Numbered from the stretch's first letter, positions 53,346 through 62,358 are shown. The stretch: 64,000 bases of DNA from Bradyrhizobium diazoefficiens (GCF_016616235.1 NZ_CP067100.1:4585001-4649000); one strand, 5' to 3'. The notes: generated by a model not told the origin, from the letters alone. Made by a program: numbers and translations.

Positions 53346-54566
53346 TCACGCCGCGGCCGGCGCCACCTGCCCTTGCGGCTTGGCAAAAGGCCGGAACGTC
53401 ATCGCCATCAGGAAAGCGCCGAGGCCCATCGCCCAGGAGACGATGTAGAGCCAAGCGTAGCTGGAAAACGCGTCGTAGATCAGGCCGCCGGCGAGCGGGC
53501 CGGTCGCCATGCCGAGGCTGCCGGCCATCGCGGTGCCGCCGATCACCGTGCCCATCATACGCAGCGGAAAGTTTTCGCGCACCAGCACGGCATAGAGCGG
53601 CATCGTGCCGGCATAGATGAAGCCGAAGACGGCACCGACCGCATAGAACGTCGTAAGTTGATGCGCGAAGGCGTAAGCGAGCGCGCCGAACGCCTGGAGC
53701 AGCAGGCCCGAGACCAGCACGCGCTTGGCGCCGAAGCGATCGCCCATCAGGCCGAAGGCGATGCGGCCGCCCATGCCGGCAAAACCTTCGACGCTGTAGA
53801 TCGTCACCGCCGCGATCAGCGGGATGCCGCAGCTCACGGCATAGGACACAGTGTGGATGATCGGGCCGGAATGAGTGGCGCAGCAGAAGAAATTGGTCGC
53901 GATCAGGATCAGGAATTGCGGCGAGCGCAGCGCCTCGCTCATCGACATTTCGGCTTGCGGCGCGCCCTCGCCCGATGGCGCAGCCGCCGCGTTAGCGAGC
54001 GCGGGCGGACGGCGCACCAGCAGCGAGACCGGGATCATGATGGCGCCGACCACGAGCGCCACGATCTGCATCGAGGTGCGCCAGTCGTGGCTGGAAACGA
54101 GCCAGGCGGCCAGCGGCGACATCGTCATCGGCGCCATGCCCATGCCGACCGAGACCAGCGACACGGCAAGGCTGCGGTGGGTTTCGAACCAGCCGGTGAC
54201 GGTCGCCATCATCGGCGCGAAGATCGCCGCGCAGGAGGCGCCGACCAGAAGGCCGAAGACGAACTGGAACGCGATCAGTGACGTCGCGTGGCTCGCCGCG
54301 AACAGGCTGAGCGCCAGCACGGTCGACCCCGTCAGCACCACCGGCAGCGGTCCGAACTTGTCCGTCAGCGTACCCCAGGCCATGCTGGTGCAGGCCATCG
54401 CCAGAAAGCCGATCGTCATCGCGCTGGAGATACCGGTCACCGACCAGCCGGTGTCCTTTGCGATCGGCTGCAGGAACACCGGCAGCGAGAACATGCCGCC
54501 GATCGCGACACAGCCGAGCAGGCCGCCGGCGGCGACGATCACCCAGCGATAGGAAGAAGCGTTCAT
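53346..54566 (-). CDS. MFS transporter, monocarboxylate/oxalate-formate antiporter-like
   Basis: The 406-residue protein has twelve membrane segments and MFS motif A-like WGTLTDKFGPLPV after helix 2. The overall pattern (GMFSLPVFLQPIAKDTGWS in the first loop, then GMGMAPMTMSPLAAWLV) fits the OFA/monocarboxylate subgroup. The substrate is unknown. Convergent with the SnoaL-like gene. Confidence 0.9.
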   Translation of the reverse strand: MNASSYRWVIVAAGGLLGCVAIGGMFSLPVFLQPIAKDTGWSVTGISSAMTIGFLAMACTSMAWGTLTDKFGPLPVVLTGSTVLALSLFAASHATSLIAFQFVFGLLVGASCAAIFAPMMATVTGWFETHRSLAVSLVSVGMGMAPMTMSPLAAWLVSSHDWRTSMQIVALVVGAIMIPVSLLVRRPPALANAAAAPSGEGAPQAEMSMSEALRSPQFLILIATNFFCCATHSGPIIHTVSYAVSCGIPLIAAVTIYSVEGFAGMGGRIAFGLMGDRFGAKRVLVSGLLLQAFGALAYAFAHQLTTFYAVGAVFGFIYAGTMPLYAVLVRENFPLRMMGTVIGGTAMAGSLGMATGPLAGGLIYDAFSSYAWLYIVSWAMGLGAFLMAMTFRPFAKPQGQVAPAAA

Positions 54567-54933
54567 TTTGGTCTCCCGTCAGGTCTGTCTGGGTGGAAGA
54601 CGAATGGGAACCGTGCGGGCCGACAGCGTAGCGTGGTTTTTTGCGAGGGGGTTCCCTTGCCTCGTGATTTTTTTGGGCTCGCACATCAAATCTCGAAAAC
54701 AACCCCATGCACAGTAGACGGGCCCAGCGGGATCAATGACTTACGAGGCCGTATCAATTGCGATGCCGCCACCTTGAGATGCCAGGCCGCAATTTGACAC
54801 GTCGGGCAAAACACCGGCATGATGTCATCATCCCGCCAGCATAGCCGCATCCCGTTTGGACGCCCGCCGACCACGGCGCACGCTCGCCGAGCGGTTGCGC
54901 GTTCAATCCGCTGATTTTGGACGGACCCTTCAC
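54567..54933. other. Intergenic region between the MFS and cupin genes
   Basis: This 367-base gap lies between divergent genes and should hold two promoters. A T-rich tract (gatttttttggg near 54666) and a small palindrome (tgatgtcatca near 54820) are visible. No open frame has a recognisable domain. A longer plus-strand reading extension upstream of the cupin start lacks family similarity. Confidence 0.45.
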
Positions 54934-55395
54934 ATGCCAAAGATCGACGTCGCCGCCGTTCCCGAGCGCAAGGGCTCGGGCTATCCCGCGCCCTTCGATG
55001 CCCCTTGCGCCGATCGTATCCGCAAGCGGCTCGGCAATGCCGGGGGCCTGTCCGATTTCGGTGTCAACCTGATGCGCCTGCCGCCGGGCAATTGGTCGAG
55101 CCAGCGGCACTGGCATTCGCACGAGGACGAATTCGTCTATGTGCTCGAGGGTGAAGTGGTGCTGATCGAGGACGACGGCGAAACTGTGCTGCGCGCGGGC
55201 GACTGCGCCGCGTTCCCGAAAGGCAGCGGCAACGGCCATCACATGATCAACCGCTCGGATGCGGTTGCCGTCTATCTCGAGGTCGGCTCGCGCTCACGGG
55301 ATGACCTCATCACCTGTTCGGACGTCGATATGATGAGCCCGGCCGCCGATGGAAGATTCCTGCACAAGGACGGCACGCCGTATTCGGGCGAGTGA
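54934..55395 (+). CDS. Cupin-domain protein
   Basis: The 153-residue protein has both cupin motifs: HWHSHEDEFVYVLEGEVVL (motif 1, HxH...E) and AFPKGSGNGHHMINRSDAVA (motif 2, with His). Metal binding by His, His, Glu and His is likely. Similar small cupins have varied or unknown activity. ATG 54934 fits the domain start. The peptide-deformylase-like gene begins 16 bases downstream, so they are probably cotranscribed. Confidence 0.9.
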   Translation: MPKIDVAAVPERKGSGYPAPFDAPCADRIRKRLGNAGGLSDFGVNLMRLPPGNWSSQRHWHSHEDEFVYVLEGEVVLIEDDGETVLRAGDCAAFPKGSGNGHHMINRSDAVAVYLEVGSRSRDDLITCSDVDMMSPAADGRFLHKDGTPYSGE

Positions 55396-55411
55396 ACAGC
55401 AAATTTGCACC

Positions 55412-55912
55412 ATGACAATCCGCCCCATCATCCGCTATCCCGACCGCCGTCTCCAGATGCCGGCTCGCCCCGTCACGGCCTTCGACCACGGCTTGCGCGA
55501 GCTTGCGGCGGACCTGCGCGACACGATGCGCGCCGCGCCCGGCATCGGCATCACCGCGCCGCATATCGGCGTGCCCCTGCGCGTCGTCGTGCTCGAGCTC
55601 GACGCCAAGGATGGCGCGCGCACCTATGTCAATCCCGAGATCGCGTGGGCCTCGCCCGAGATGCTCATGCACCGCGAAGGCAGCGTTTCGATGCCCGGCG
55701 TCAGTGACGAGGTGCAGCGCCACGCGCGGGTGCGGATCAGCTATCAGGACCTTGACGGCAACATGCACAGCGAGGAGTCCGACGGCTTGCTCGCCGTCTG
55801 TCACCAGCACGAGATCGACCAGCTCGACGGCAGGTTCTGGATCCAGCGGCTGTCGCGGCTCAAGCGGGAGCGGCTGGTGAAGAAGTATGAGAAGATGTCG
55901 CGGGGCTCGTAG
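55412..55912 (+). CDS. Peptide deformylase homologue lacking metal ligands
   Basis: The 166-residue protein is full length for peptide deformylase, which removes the formyl group from nascent chains with a metal held by one Cys and two His. Motif 1 reads GIGITAPHIG (usually GxGLAAxQxG). Motif 2 reads EGSVSMPG, with Ser91 where the ligand Cys of EGCLS belongs. Motif 3 reads HEIDQ, with Gln137 replacing the second ligand His. The catalytic Glu134 and His133 remain. With two of three ligands changed it is unlikely to be a normal deformylase. It probably shares an operon with the upstream cupin gene. Confidence 0.88.
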   Translation: MTIRPIIRYPDRRLQMPARPVTAFDHGLRELAADLRDTMRAAPGIGITAPHIGVPLRVVVLELDAKDGARTYVNPEIAWASPEMLMHREGSVSMPGVSDEVQRHARVRISYQDLDGNMHSEESDGLLAVCHQHEIDQLDGRFWIQRLSRLKRERLVKKYEKMSRGS

Positions 55913-55941
55913 GACCAATCTACCTGCGCGCCTGATCACGC

Positions 55942-56304
55942 TCACGCCCTCTTCCCGCTCCGTTTCGTCACCGGCGCGTTGCGGCGCTCCCGTTTGCCGC
56001 GGGCGATCTCGGTCGCCAGCGCATCGAGCTTCGGCTCCCAGAAATTGCGGAACTGACCGATCCATGCATCGACCGCCCGAAGGCCGGCAATATCGACCGA
56101 ATAGAGCCGCCGTTGCGCCTCGGCGCGGACGCTGGCAAAGCCGCTCTCGCGCAGCACCTTGAGGTGCTGCGACACGGCCGCCTGGGTGATCCCGAACTCG
56201 GATCCGATCGCCTCGACGACTTCGCCGGACGCCATTTCGCCTGATACCAGCAGCTCGAGGATGCGGCGGCGCACGGGATCGGCGAGGACCTCGAAGGCGT
56301 GCAT
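55942..56304 (-). CDS. ArsR-family transcriptional regulator
   Basis: The 120-residue winged-helix protein has ArsR features: FEVLADPVRRRILELLVSGE, then FGITQAAVSQHLKVLRESGF as the recognition helix. No CxC or other metal-binding cysteine motif is visible, as in the many ArsR proteins paired with SRPBCC genes. It overlaps the SRPBCC stop by one base (TGATG), so they are translated together and it likely autoregulates the pair. Confidence 0.92.
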   Translation of the reverse strand: MHAFEVLADPVRRRILELLVSGEMASGEVVEAIGSEFGITQAAVSQHLKVLRESGFASVRAEAQRRLYSVDIAGLRAVDAWIGQFRNFWEPKLDALATEIARGKRERRNAPVTKRSGKRA

Positions 56305-56966
56305 CAGCTGCCTGTGCCCGGATGGGCTGTGTCAGGCGGCATCTCACCGCGATAGAAGGCGATGGTGCGGTCCGAGCGCTGCTGCGCCTCAGTCGGATCG
56401 ATCCCACTCGCGACATGCGCCGCGCGCCAATGTTCGCCTGACGTCGTCATGAAGTCCTTGCCGGCTGGAGAGCCCATCCATGCCTCGGCCGTCTCATGGT
56501 CCACCGATGCCCCGGTGACAACATATCGTTCGAGCCCCGCAAGGGCGAGGTCCCAGCCGATCCCCACCGCGCCCGGACCGAACTGATTCCAGTGATCCTC
56601 GATGATCGCGGTGTGCTCCAGCGTCAGACGCGCCTCGTCTCTCTCCCCCGCCAGCGTGACGTCGATCCAGCTCACCGCGCCGCCGAATTCCCAGGTCGCG
56701 GCAAAATGGGTCGGCGGCGTGCAGGCCGTGATGGTGCCGCCGGCATTGCCCTTGAGCTGGTACTTGCCGCCGAGCTCGAGGCCTCCCTCCACCGGCAGGA
56801 ACCAGCGCGGAATGCGCTCCCGGCTCGTCACGGCGTCCCAGAGATCGTCGACGCTGGTGTCGTACAGCCGCGTGAGCGTCACTGCACTCGCCGCCTTGCC
56901 GTCTTTCTCGAAATTGCGAACCGAACGCGTGACGAGCCCCAAGACCCTGGCGACGTCGATCTCCAT
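56304..56966 (-). CDS. SRPBCC (AHSA1-like) domain protein
   Basis: The 220-residue protein has the AHSA1/SRPBCC helix-grip pattern: LTRLYDTSVDDLWDAVTSRE, then PRWFLPVEGGLELGGKYQLK and AVSWIDVTLAGERDEARLTL. Such proteins bind small hydrophobic ligands, and SRPBCC-ArsR pairs are common in soil bacteria. ATG 56966 has an ideal ribosome site (aaggagg, seven bases upstream). It is the first gene of the pair, and its promoter region contains inverted repeats. Confidence 0.88.
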   Translation of the reverse strand: MEIDVARVLGLVTRSVRNFEKDGKAASAVTLTRLYDTSVDDLWDAVTSRERIPRWFLPVEGGLELGGKYQLKGNAGGTITACTPPTHFAATWEFGGAVSWIDVTLAGERDEARLTLEHTAIIEDHWNQFGPGAVGIGWDLALAGLERYVVTGASVDHETAEAWMGSPAGKDFMTTSGEHWRAAHVASGIDPTEAQQRSDRTIAFYRGEMPPDTAHPGTGS

Positions 56967-56989
56967 TGCGAGCCTCCTTGCCATTTGCC

Positions 56990-57027
56990 AGGATTAATAT
57001 CGGCTTATGCTAATATAAGTCAATCCT
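56990..57027. promoter_or_regulatory. Nested A/T-rich inverted repeats upstream of the SRPBCC-ArsR pair
   Basis: The outer arms AGGATT (56990-56995) and AATCCT (57022-57027) and inner arms CTTAT (57004-57008) and ATAAG (57015-57019) are exact reverse complements. The tract is much more A/T-rich than its surroundings and lies 24-61 bases upstream of the SRPBCC start. It fits an ArsR dimer operator and core promoter. Confidence 0.5.
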
Positions 57028-57109
57028 GATATAAACGGGATTCGTGAGGCGAATTACGCCGGGCGAACTGCGTTTCGCGCAGCCCGGCCAATCCGCCCTA
57101 CCCCTCGCG

Positions 57110-57991
57110 CTACTTCAACGGCAGGAACAGCTCCGCGATCGCCTCGTGCTCCGGCACCTCCGGGAAGAAGCTCAGCCGCTGGCAATAGATCGGGAAGTCG
57201 CGCGTCTCCTCGCCGCTGGCCGGGAGCCAGTCGCGGTAAAGATAGAGCGCGGCGGGCTCCAGATTATCGGTGTAGCCGATGACGCGCAGCACGGCGCAGC
57301 GCCCGCCGGGGATCTCGCCGGCCTTGATCGCTTCGCCATTCGCTGCGATCGGCTGATCGGTGCCGACGCAGAGGTCCACGCTGTAATCGGCGGGCCGCGA
57401 GGGGCGCCGCTCGGACCGCCAGACGTTGAAGGTCGGGCTTGTGCTGGGGTGCAGGTTCGCTGCCCTGCGCCACGCGATGAACCGCTGAATGGTGGCGGGA
57501 AGCGTTGCCGGGTCGCCGCGATGCTCCATGATCGCCACTTTCGTGGGTGGCACATCGCGGATGGTGACGTCGTTGGTGGTGAAAGTTCTCTGCATGAGCT
57601 TGCTCCTCGCATTGTCGAGTGGCCCGAAGGCCGCAAGCCACGGCTCCCAGTCGGGAGAGTTGCGGAACGACGACGGCGATTGCCCGAACCGTTGCCGAAA
57701 GGCGCGGGCGAAGGCGTCCGGTGCGTCGTAACCGGCATCCATCGCGATCTCCGTGACGCTTTGGGCGTCGATGTAGGCAAGCCTGTGCGAAGCGCGCTTC
57801 AGACGGGCGAGCTGGACATAGCGAAGCACGGACAGCCCGAAGGTCGCCGTAAACTGCCGGTGGAAATGAAACTTCGAGAAGGCTGCAACAGCACTCAAAC
57901 TGTCCAGGTCCAGATCAGCGTCGAGATGCCGGTCGATATGGTCCAGCACCCGCCGCATCCGCTCCCGATAGTTTTGCAGCGCCGCCGTCAT
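57110..57991 (-). CDS. AraC-family regulator with GyrI-like effector domain
   Basis: The 293-residue protein has an N-terminal AraC double helix-turn-helix (residues about 10-108; LSAVAAFSKFHFHRQFTATF, then DAGYDAPDAFARAFRQRFGQ). A C-terminal GyrI-like/AraC_E_bind domain follows (about 130-290; VTIRDVPPTKVAIMEHRGDP). This is the Rob/SbmC-type arrangement for sensing small molecules. ATG 57991 has cggagc upstream. No target gene adjoins it. Confidence 0.9.
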   Translation of the reverse strand: MTAALQNYRERMRRVLDHIDRHLDADLDLDSLSAVAAFSKFHFHRQFTATFGLSVLRYVQLARLKRASHRLAYIDAQSVTEIAMDAGYDAPDAFARAFRQRFGQSPSSFRNSPDWEPWLAAFGPLDNARSKLMQRTFTTNDVTIRDVPPTKVAIMEHRGDPATLPATIQRFIAWRRAANLHPSTSPTFNVWRSERRPSRPADYSVDLCVGTDQPIAANGEAIKAGEIPGGRCAVLRVIGYTDNLEPAALYLYRDWLPASGEETRDFPIYCQRLSFFPEVPEHEAIAELFLPLK

Positions 57992-58065
57992 CGTTCTTGC
58001 TCCGTGGCGGATGCAGTTAGGCGCGGATGGCGGTGGGATGCTCGACCGATCTTGCGGTTTGGCAC

Positions 58066-58174
58066 CTGTCGTCGCCCGGCTCGACCGGGCGACCCAGTAC
58101 GCCGCGGCCGCTCGGTTCAATCACGATCTTCTCTGGAATACTGGATCGCCCGATTAAATCGGGCGATGACAGCG
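58066..58174. repeat. Dispersed palindromic repeat (CTGTCGTCGCCCGG type), copy 2
   Basis: It shares both ends and hairpin layout with the copy at 23283-23390: ctgtcgtcgcccgg on the left and cgatgacagcg on the right, with cccagta and tactgg as an internal inverted pair. The middle differs. It separates the AraC gene from the broken serine hydrolase. Confidence 0.75.
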
Positions 58175-58189
58175 CGTGTATGGCACAGC

Positions 58190-58890
58190 CTACCCGCCCG
58201 CCATCAGCTCCTTCGCCAGCGCCATATAGGCCGGCAGCGTCACGGGATCGTTGGCGACGTTGCCCGCGACCGGGTGCGAGGCGTAGCGCGCGATCACCAT
58301 TTCGCACTTGGGATCGATGTAGATGCGCTGGCCGTGGACGCCGCGCGCCATAGGCACCATGGGCATTGTGCGTGACCCACCATTGATTGCGGTAGGATGC
58401 GCCGGGCAAGGCGGTGTAGCCGGCCGGCTTGAACTTTTCGGGATCGCCGCCGCGCGCGACGTCCTCAACCACGGTTCAAGCACGATCTGGCGGCCGTTGA
58501 AGCGGCCGTGATTGCGCATGGTCTCGCCGAAGCGGGCGAGATCGCGAAGCGTGGTCGACAGGCCGCCGCCGCTCTCGGTGCCGATACGGTCGACGTGATA
58601 ATGCGCGTCGTCCTCCGCGCCCATCGGCTGCCAGATGCGCTCGGAGAGCAGGTCCGATAGCGTCATGCCGCTGGCGCGCCTGATGATCCAGGCCAGCACG
58701 TCGGTGTTGACGGTCTTGTAGGCAAACGCCTTGCCATGCTCGCCCTGCTTCTTCTGCGCGACGAGGAAATCGAAAATATTGGTCGGGCCGTCATAATCCG
58801 GCGGGATCGGCGCCATGCCGTTGGCGAGCCGCAGGTCCCACACATCGAGCTTCGGACGCCTATCGATGGCCGTTTCCACGAGAGCCGGAT
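58190..58890 (-). pseudogene. Truncated and frameshifted serine hydrolase
   Basis: The minus strand encodes the C-terminal two-thirds of a beta-lactamase/NylB-like hydrolase (GKAFAYKTVNTDVLAWIIRR, then GGGLSTTLRDLARFGETM). The N-terminal part with the SxxK catalytic motif is absent; family sequence stops near 58890. Two frameshifts break the middle: after QIVLEP near 58473 the family text moves to another frame (VVEDVARGGDPEKF, then NQWWVTHNAHGAYGA), and near 58350 it returns (GVHGQRIYIDPKCEM). One base and then two bases are missing relative to a restored frame. Clearly non-functional. Confidence 0.85.
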
Positions 58891-59007
58891 TTCGCGCATG
58901 GCTCCCCCTTGCGAGATAGCACGGCAGACGCAAGATGCTCTCCGAAACCTCGTCGTCGCATCCACGACTTGGCTCACCATTTTGCCAAACATTAAGGGGA
59001 ACCGAAG

Positions 59008-59622
59008 ATGCCCAAGCGCGAAGAGGTGGAGACAATGAATTGCGAAGCTTTCCTGAACGATCCCGACACTAGCTTGATCGCGCCTGCGCAGGACGAATCT
59101 AAGGGAGTAGAATTCACATTCGATGGCTCTTGGCGAACCTGTCGCATCTGGGAGGGCTACTTTCGCGCAAGCCAAATCCTGCTAGAGGCGGCATTGCAAG
59201 AGCCGCAGGAAGCTCGCGGCCTGATTTTCCCAGCCTTGTTTAATCTTCGTCACGCAATCGAAGTCGCGCTGAAATGGCACATTCAGTATGCTGGCGGCCT
59301 GGTCCCCAGACGGGCGGGGCATGATCTTGGCGTGCTACTAACGGCTTTTCGAGAAACAGCTCACGATTTAGACGATGAGACAAGTTACGTGTCTGACTTC
59401 GCTCTGGCCTGCATCTCCGAATTGGCTTCGGTTGATCCTCAGTCGATAACGTTCCGCTATTCTAGCGAACCAGACGGTAGACCAATCAAAATAGCACCAA
59501 GGTGTTGGGACCTTGGCCGTCTTTACTGCTCGGCCGATGCTTTATCACTATGGTTCGACGGCCTATCGGGGCAAATCGATTTAAGCCGCGACGATCACTA
59601 CCAAGCTTACCTGCGAAGTTAA
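59008..59622 (+). CDS. Unrecognised protein, possibly HEPN-like, in low-G+C DNA
   Basis: The 204-residue soluble protein has no family I recognise with confidence. Helical stretches FPALFNLRHAIEVALKWHIQ (about 74-93) and AGHDLGVLLTAFRETAHDLD (about 103-122) resemble the pattern of HEPN-like helical bundles, where a buried Arg and His lie near each other, but the classical Rx4-6H spacing is not met. A good ribosome site (aagggga) precedes ATG 59008. Codons are richer in A/T than in its neighbours, suggesting transfer. It lies beside the truncated end of a broken gene. Confidence 0.65.
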   Translation: MPKREEVETMNCEAFLNDPDTSLIAPAQDESKGVEFTFDGSWRTCRIWEGYFRASQILLEAALQEPQEARGLIFPALFNLRHAIEVALKWHIQYAGGLVPRRAGHDLGVLLTAFRETAHDLDDETSYVSDFALACISELASVDPQSITFRYSSEPDGRPIKIAPRCWDLGRLYCSADALSLWFDGLSGQIDLSRDDHYQAYLRS

Positions 59623-59650
59623 CATGCAAGTCCATGCACAATGAGAGAGT

Positions 59651-61249
59651 TCACTCCCACTCAATCGTCCCTGGCGGCTTGCTCGTCACGTCGTACACCA
59701 CCCGGTTCACGCCCTTCACCTCGTTGATGATGCGCGTGGCGGTCTCGCCCAGGAACTTCATGTCGAACTGGTAGAAGTCCGCGGTCATGCCGTCAGTGGA
59801 GGTGACGGCGCGCAGGCCGACCACATAATCGTAAGTGCGGCCATCGCCCATGACGCCGACCGTCTTGACCGGGAGCAGCACCGCAAAGGCCTGCCAGATC
59901 TCATCGTAGAGGCCGTGCTTGCGGATCTGGTCGATGTAGACGGCGTCCGCTTTCCGCAGGATGTCGAGCTTGTCGCGGGTGATCTCGCCGGGGCAGCGGA
60001 TGGCGAGGCCCGGGCCCGGGAATGGGTGGCGGCCGACGAAGATTTCGGGGAGGCCAAGCTCGCGCCCTAGCTTGCGGACCTCGTCCTTGAACAGCTCGCG
60101 CAGGGGCTCGACAAGTTTCATGTTCATGCGCTCGGGCAGTCCGCCGACATTGTGGTGCGACTTGATCGTCACCGAAGGGCCGCCGGTGAAGGAGACGCTC
60201 TCGATCACATCGGGATACAGCGTACCTTGTGCCAGGAAGTCGGCGCCGCCGATCTTCTTGGCTTCAGCCTCGAACACCTCGATGAAGAGGCGGCCGATGG
60301 TCTTGCGCTTGGTTTCAGGATCGGTAACGCCTTCGAGCTCGCCCAAAAACTGTTTTGAGGCATCCACGTGCACGAGCGGGATGTTGTAGTGGTGGCGGAA
60401 CAGGTCGACCACGGTCTTGGCTTCGTCGAGACGCAGCAGGCCGTGATCGACGAACACGCAAGTGAGCTGGTCGCCGATCGCTTCGTGGATCAGCACGGCC
60501 GCGACAGCTGAATCTACGCCGCCAGAGAGGCCGCAGATCACCTTGCGACTGCCGACCTGCTGGCGGATTTTTGCGATCTCCTCCTCGCGGAAGGCGCGCA
60601 TGGTCCAGTCGCCTGAGAGGCCGGCGATCTTGCGCACGAAGTTGCGGATGAGTTTCGCGCCGTCGGGCGTGTGCACCACTTCGGGATGGAACATCAGGCC
60701 GTAATATTTGCGCGTCTCGTCCTGGATGATCGCGAAGGGCGCGTTCGGCGAGGTGCCGGCGACGGAGAAGCCCGGCGGCATCCTGGTGATCCGGTCGCCA
60801 TGGCTCATCCACACTTGGTTCTTGCCGCCCGGCGACCAGACGTCCTCGAACAGCTGGCTCGGCGCCTTCACCTCGACGTCGGCGCGGCCGAATTCGCGGT
60901 GATGGCCGCCCTCGACCTCGCCGCCGAGCTGGGCCGCCATGGTCATCTGGCCGTAGCAGATGCCCATCACCGGCACGCCTGAATCGAAGATCGCCTGCGG
61001 CGCGCGCGGCGAGCCGGCTTCATGTACCGATTCGGGACCGCCGGAGAGGATCACCGCCTTCGGCTTCATCTCGTTAAAGGCGGTTTCGGCCTTGTTGAAG
61101 GGGACGATCTCGCAATAGACGCCGTCCTCGCGGACGCGACGCGCGATCAGCTGCGTCACCTGGCTGCCGAAGTCGACGATGAGAATCTTGTCGTGCGCCG
61201 AGGCCACCGAGGGCGTCGACGCGGAGCGGTCGTTCTGTGCTGCTGTCAT
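59651..61249 (-). CDS. guaA: GMP synthase (glutamine-hydrolysing)
   Basis: GuaA converts XMP to GMP using glutamine and ATP. The 532-residue protein has the class I glutaminase domain ([18 protein letters not shown] at the start, Cys in GICYGQ), the ATP pyrophosphatase P-loop [10 protein letters not shown] and the C-terminal dimerisation domain ending [12 protein letters not shown] 61249 is chosen since the domain begins shortly after it. The upstream in-frame region is low in family similarity. Confidence 0.97.
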   Translation of the reverse strand: MTAAQNDRSASTPSVASAHDKILIVDFGSQVTQLIARRVREDGVYCEIVPFNKAETAFNEMKPKAVILSGGPESVHEAGSPRAPQAIFDSGVPVMGICYGQMTMAAQLGGEVEGGHHREFGRADVEVKAPSQLFEDVWSPGGKNQVWMSHGDRITRMPPGFSVAGTSPNAPFAIIQDETRKYYGLMFHPEVVHTPDGAKLIRNFVRKIAGLSGDWTMRAFREEEIAKIRQQVGSRKVICGLSGGVDSAVAAVLIHEAIGDQLTCVFVDHGLLRLDEAKTVVDLFRHHYNIPLVHVDASKQFLGELEGVTDPETKRKTIGRLFIEVFEAEAKKIGGADFLAQGTLYPDVIESVSFTGGPSVTIKSHHNVGGLPERMNMKLVEPLRELFKDEVRKLGRELGLPEIFVGRHPFPGPGLAIRCPGEITRDKLDILRKADAVYIDQIRKHGLYDEIWQAFAVLLPVKTVGVMGDGRTYDYVVGLRAVTSTDGMTADFYQFDMKFLGETATRIINEVKGVNRVVYDVTSKPPGTIEWE

Positions 61250-61397
61250 GGCAAGCAGATACGCGACGGCGCGACGGCCCGCAACCGCGCGGCTCGCGCG
61301 CCCACATGCTTCTTTGGGCATGGACAAATGGAAATAGGTAAGCATTATTGACCTAATATGACTCGCCAACAAGAGGGGGCCGATCAGGGAGGACGCC

Positions 61398-61784
61398 ATG
61401 TCGGAGAACGCCATGTCACAGCATCATCAACCCGCAACGCTTGCCGCGCTGGGCCGGACCTGGGTCGAAGCCTGGAACGCGCACGATCTCGAGCGCGTGC
61501 TCGCGCTCTATGAGGAGGCCGCCGTGATGACCTCGGACCGCATCCCGCTCCTGGGATTCGACGCCAGCGGCACCGTGCGCGGCAAGGAGAGTTTGCGCGC
61601 CTATTGGGGCAAGGCGCTCGGGCTGATCCCGAACCTGCATTTCACGCTGATCGATCTATTCGTCAGCCCGGACAGCGTCGTGGTGTTCTACGAGAACGAG
61701 CGGGGCAAGCGGATCTGCGAATATCTCCGGGTGAACGACGCCGGGCTGATCGTGCAGGGATCGGCGAACCATCTGCCGCACTGA
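61398..61784 (+). CDS. NTF2-like (SnoaL-type) protein
   Basis: The 128-residue protein has the NTF2/SnoaL pattern: [20 protein letters not shown], then [20 protein letters not shown] and [14 protein letters not shown] strong ribosome site (gggagga) precedes ATG 61398. Small NTF2-fold proteins include enzymes and binding proteins; no function is predicted. It is convergent with the HxlR gene. Confidence 0.85.
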   Translation: MSENAMSQHHQPATLAALGRTWVEAWNAHDLERVLALYEEAAVMTSDRIPLLGFDASGTVRGKESLRAYWGKALGLIPNLHFTLIDLFVSPDSVVVFYENERGKRICEYLRVNDAGLIVQGSANHLPH

Positions 61785-61806
61785 CCTCAGTGAGCGGCGA
61801 GCGACA

Positions 61807-62259
61807 TCAGCGCTTGCGCGCGCCGGCTTTCCGGACCTTCGTATCCGACCACGTCAGCGGCCGACCAGTCCGCGACGGCAGCACGAGCTGCCCGACCGGC
61901 TGGCCTGTCTCGTCCACCAAGTCCGAATGCGCCTCGCCGCGCCTGTAAAGATGTGCCTCGCCCCATTGGCGCAAACCGACGATGACAGGAAACAGATCCC
62001 GTCCCCGTTTCGTCAACGCGTATTCCTGATAAGCGCTTCCATCCGAGGCTGGAAGCAGCTCGAGCACGTCGAGCTCCACCAGCTTGTGCAGACGCGCGCT
62101 GAGCATGCTCTTGGCAATGCCGAGGTTCTTCTGGAAATCGCCGAACCGGCGGACCCCGTCGAAGGCGTCGCGCACGATCAGGAGCGACCACCAGTCGCCG
62201 ATTGCGTCCAGCGCGCGCGCCACCGGGCATTCAGCCTCGGAAAAACCGGTCCGCTTCAT
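61807..62259 (-). CDS. HxlR-family transcriptional regulator
   Basis: The 150-residue winged-helix protein carries the HxlR signature ECPVARALDAIGDWWSLLIV with the conserved Cys, then FGDFQKNLGIAKSMLSARL as the recognition region. ATG 62259 is preferred; gggggatgg lies just upstream. It is divergent from an MFS gene, and the shared region holds a perfect 15-bp inverted repeat, so it most likely represses both genes and responds to a substrate of the transporter or to redox state. Confidence 0.92.
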   Translation of the reverse strand: MKRTGFSEAECPVARALDAIGDWWSLLIVRDAFDGVRRFGDFQKNLGIAKSMLSARLHKLVELDVLELLPASDGSAYQEYALTKRGRDLFPVIVGLRQWGEAHLYRRGEAHSDLVDETGQPVGQLVLPSRTGRPLTWSDTKVRKAGARKR

Positions 62260-62280
62260 TCGCCATCCCCCGTTCAACTG

Positions 62281-62332
62281 GTCCTAAAATAAGACTAGAC
62301 AGCATCTGACGCAACTGGTCTTATTTTAGGAC
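62281..62332. promoter_or_regulatory. Perfect 15-bp inverted repeat, HxlR operator candidate
   Basis: GTCCTAAAATAAGAC at 62281-62295 and GTCTTATTTTAGGAC at 62318-62332 are exact reverse complements, each also preceded by aactg and followed by tag. They occupy the 99-base gap between the HxlR start (62259) and the MFS start (62359). Each arm may bind one regulator dimer. The A/T-rich cores would overlap the promoters. Confidence 0.8.
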
Positions 62333-62358
62333 TAGTTGAAAATGCGCCGGAGACGACA

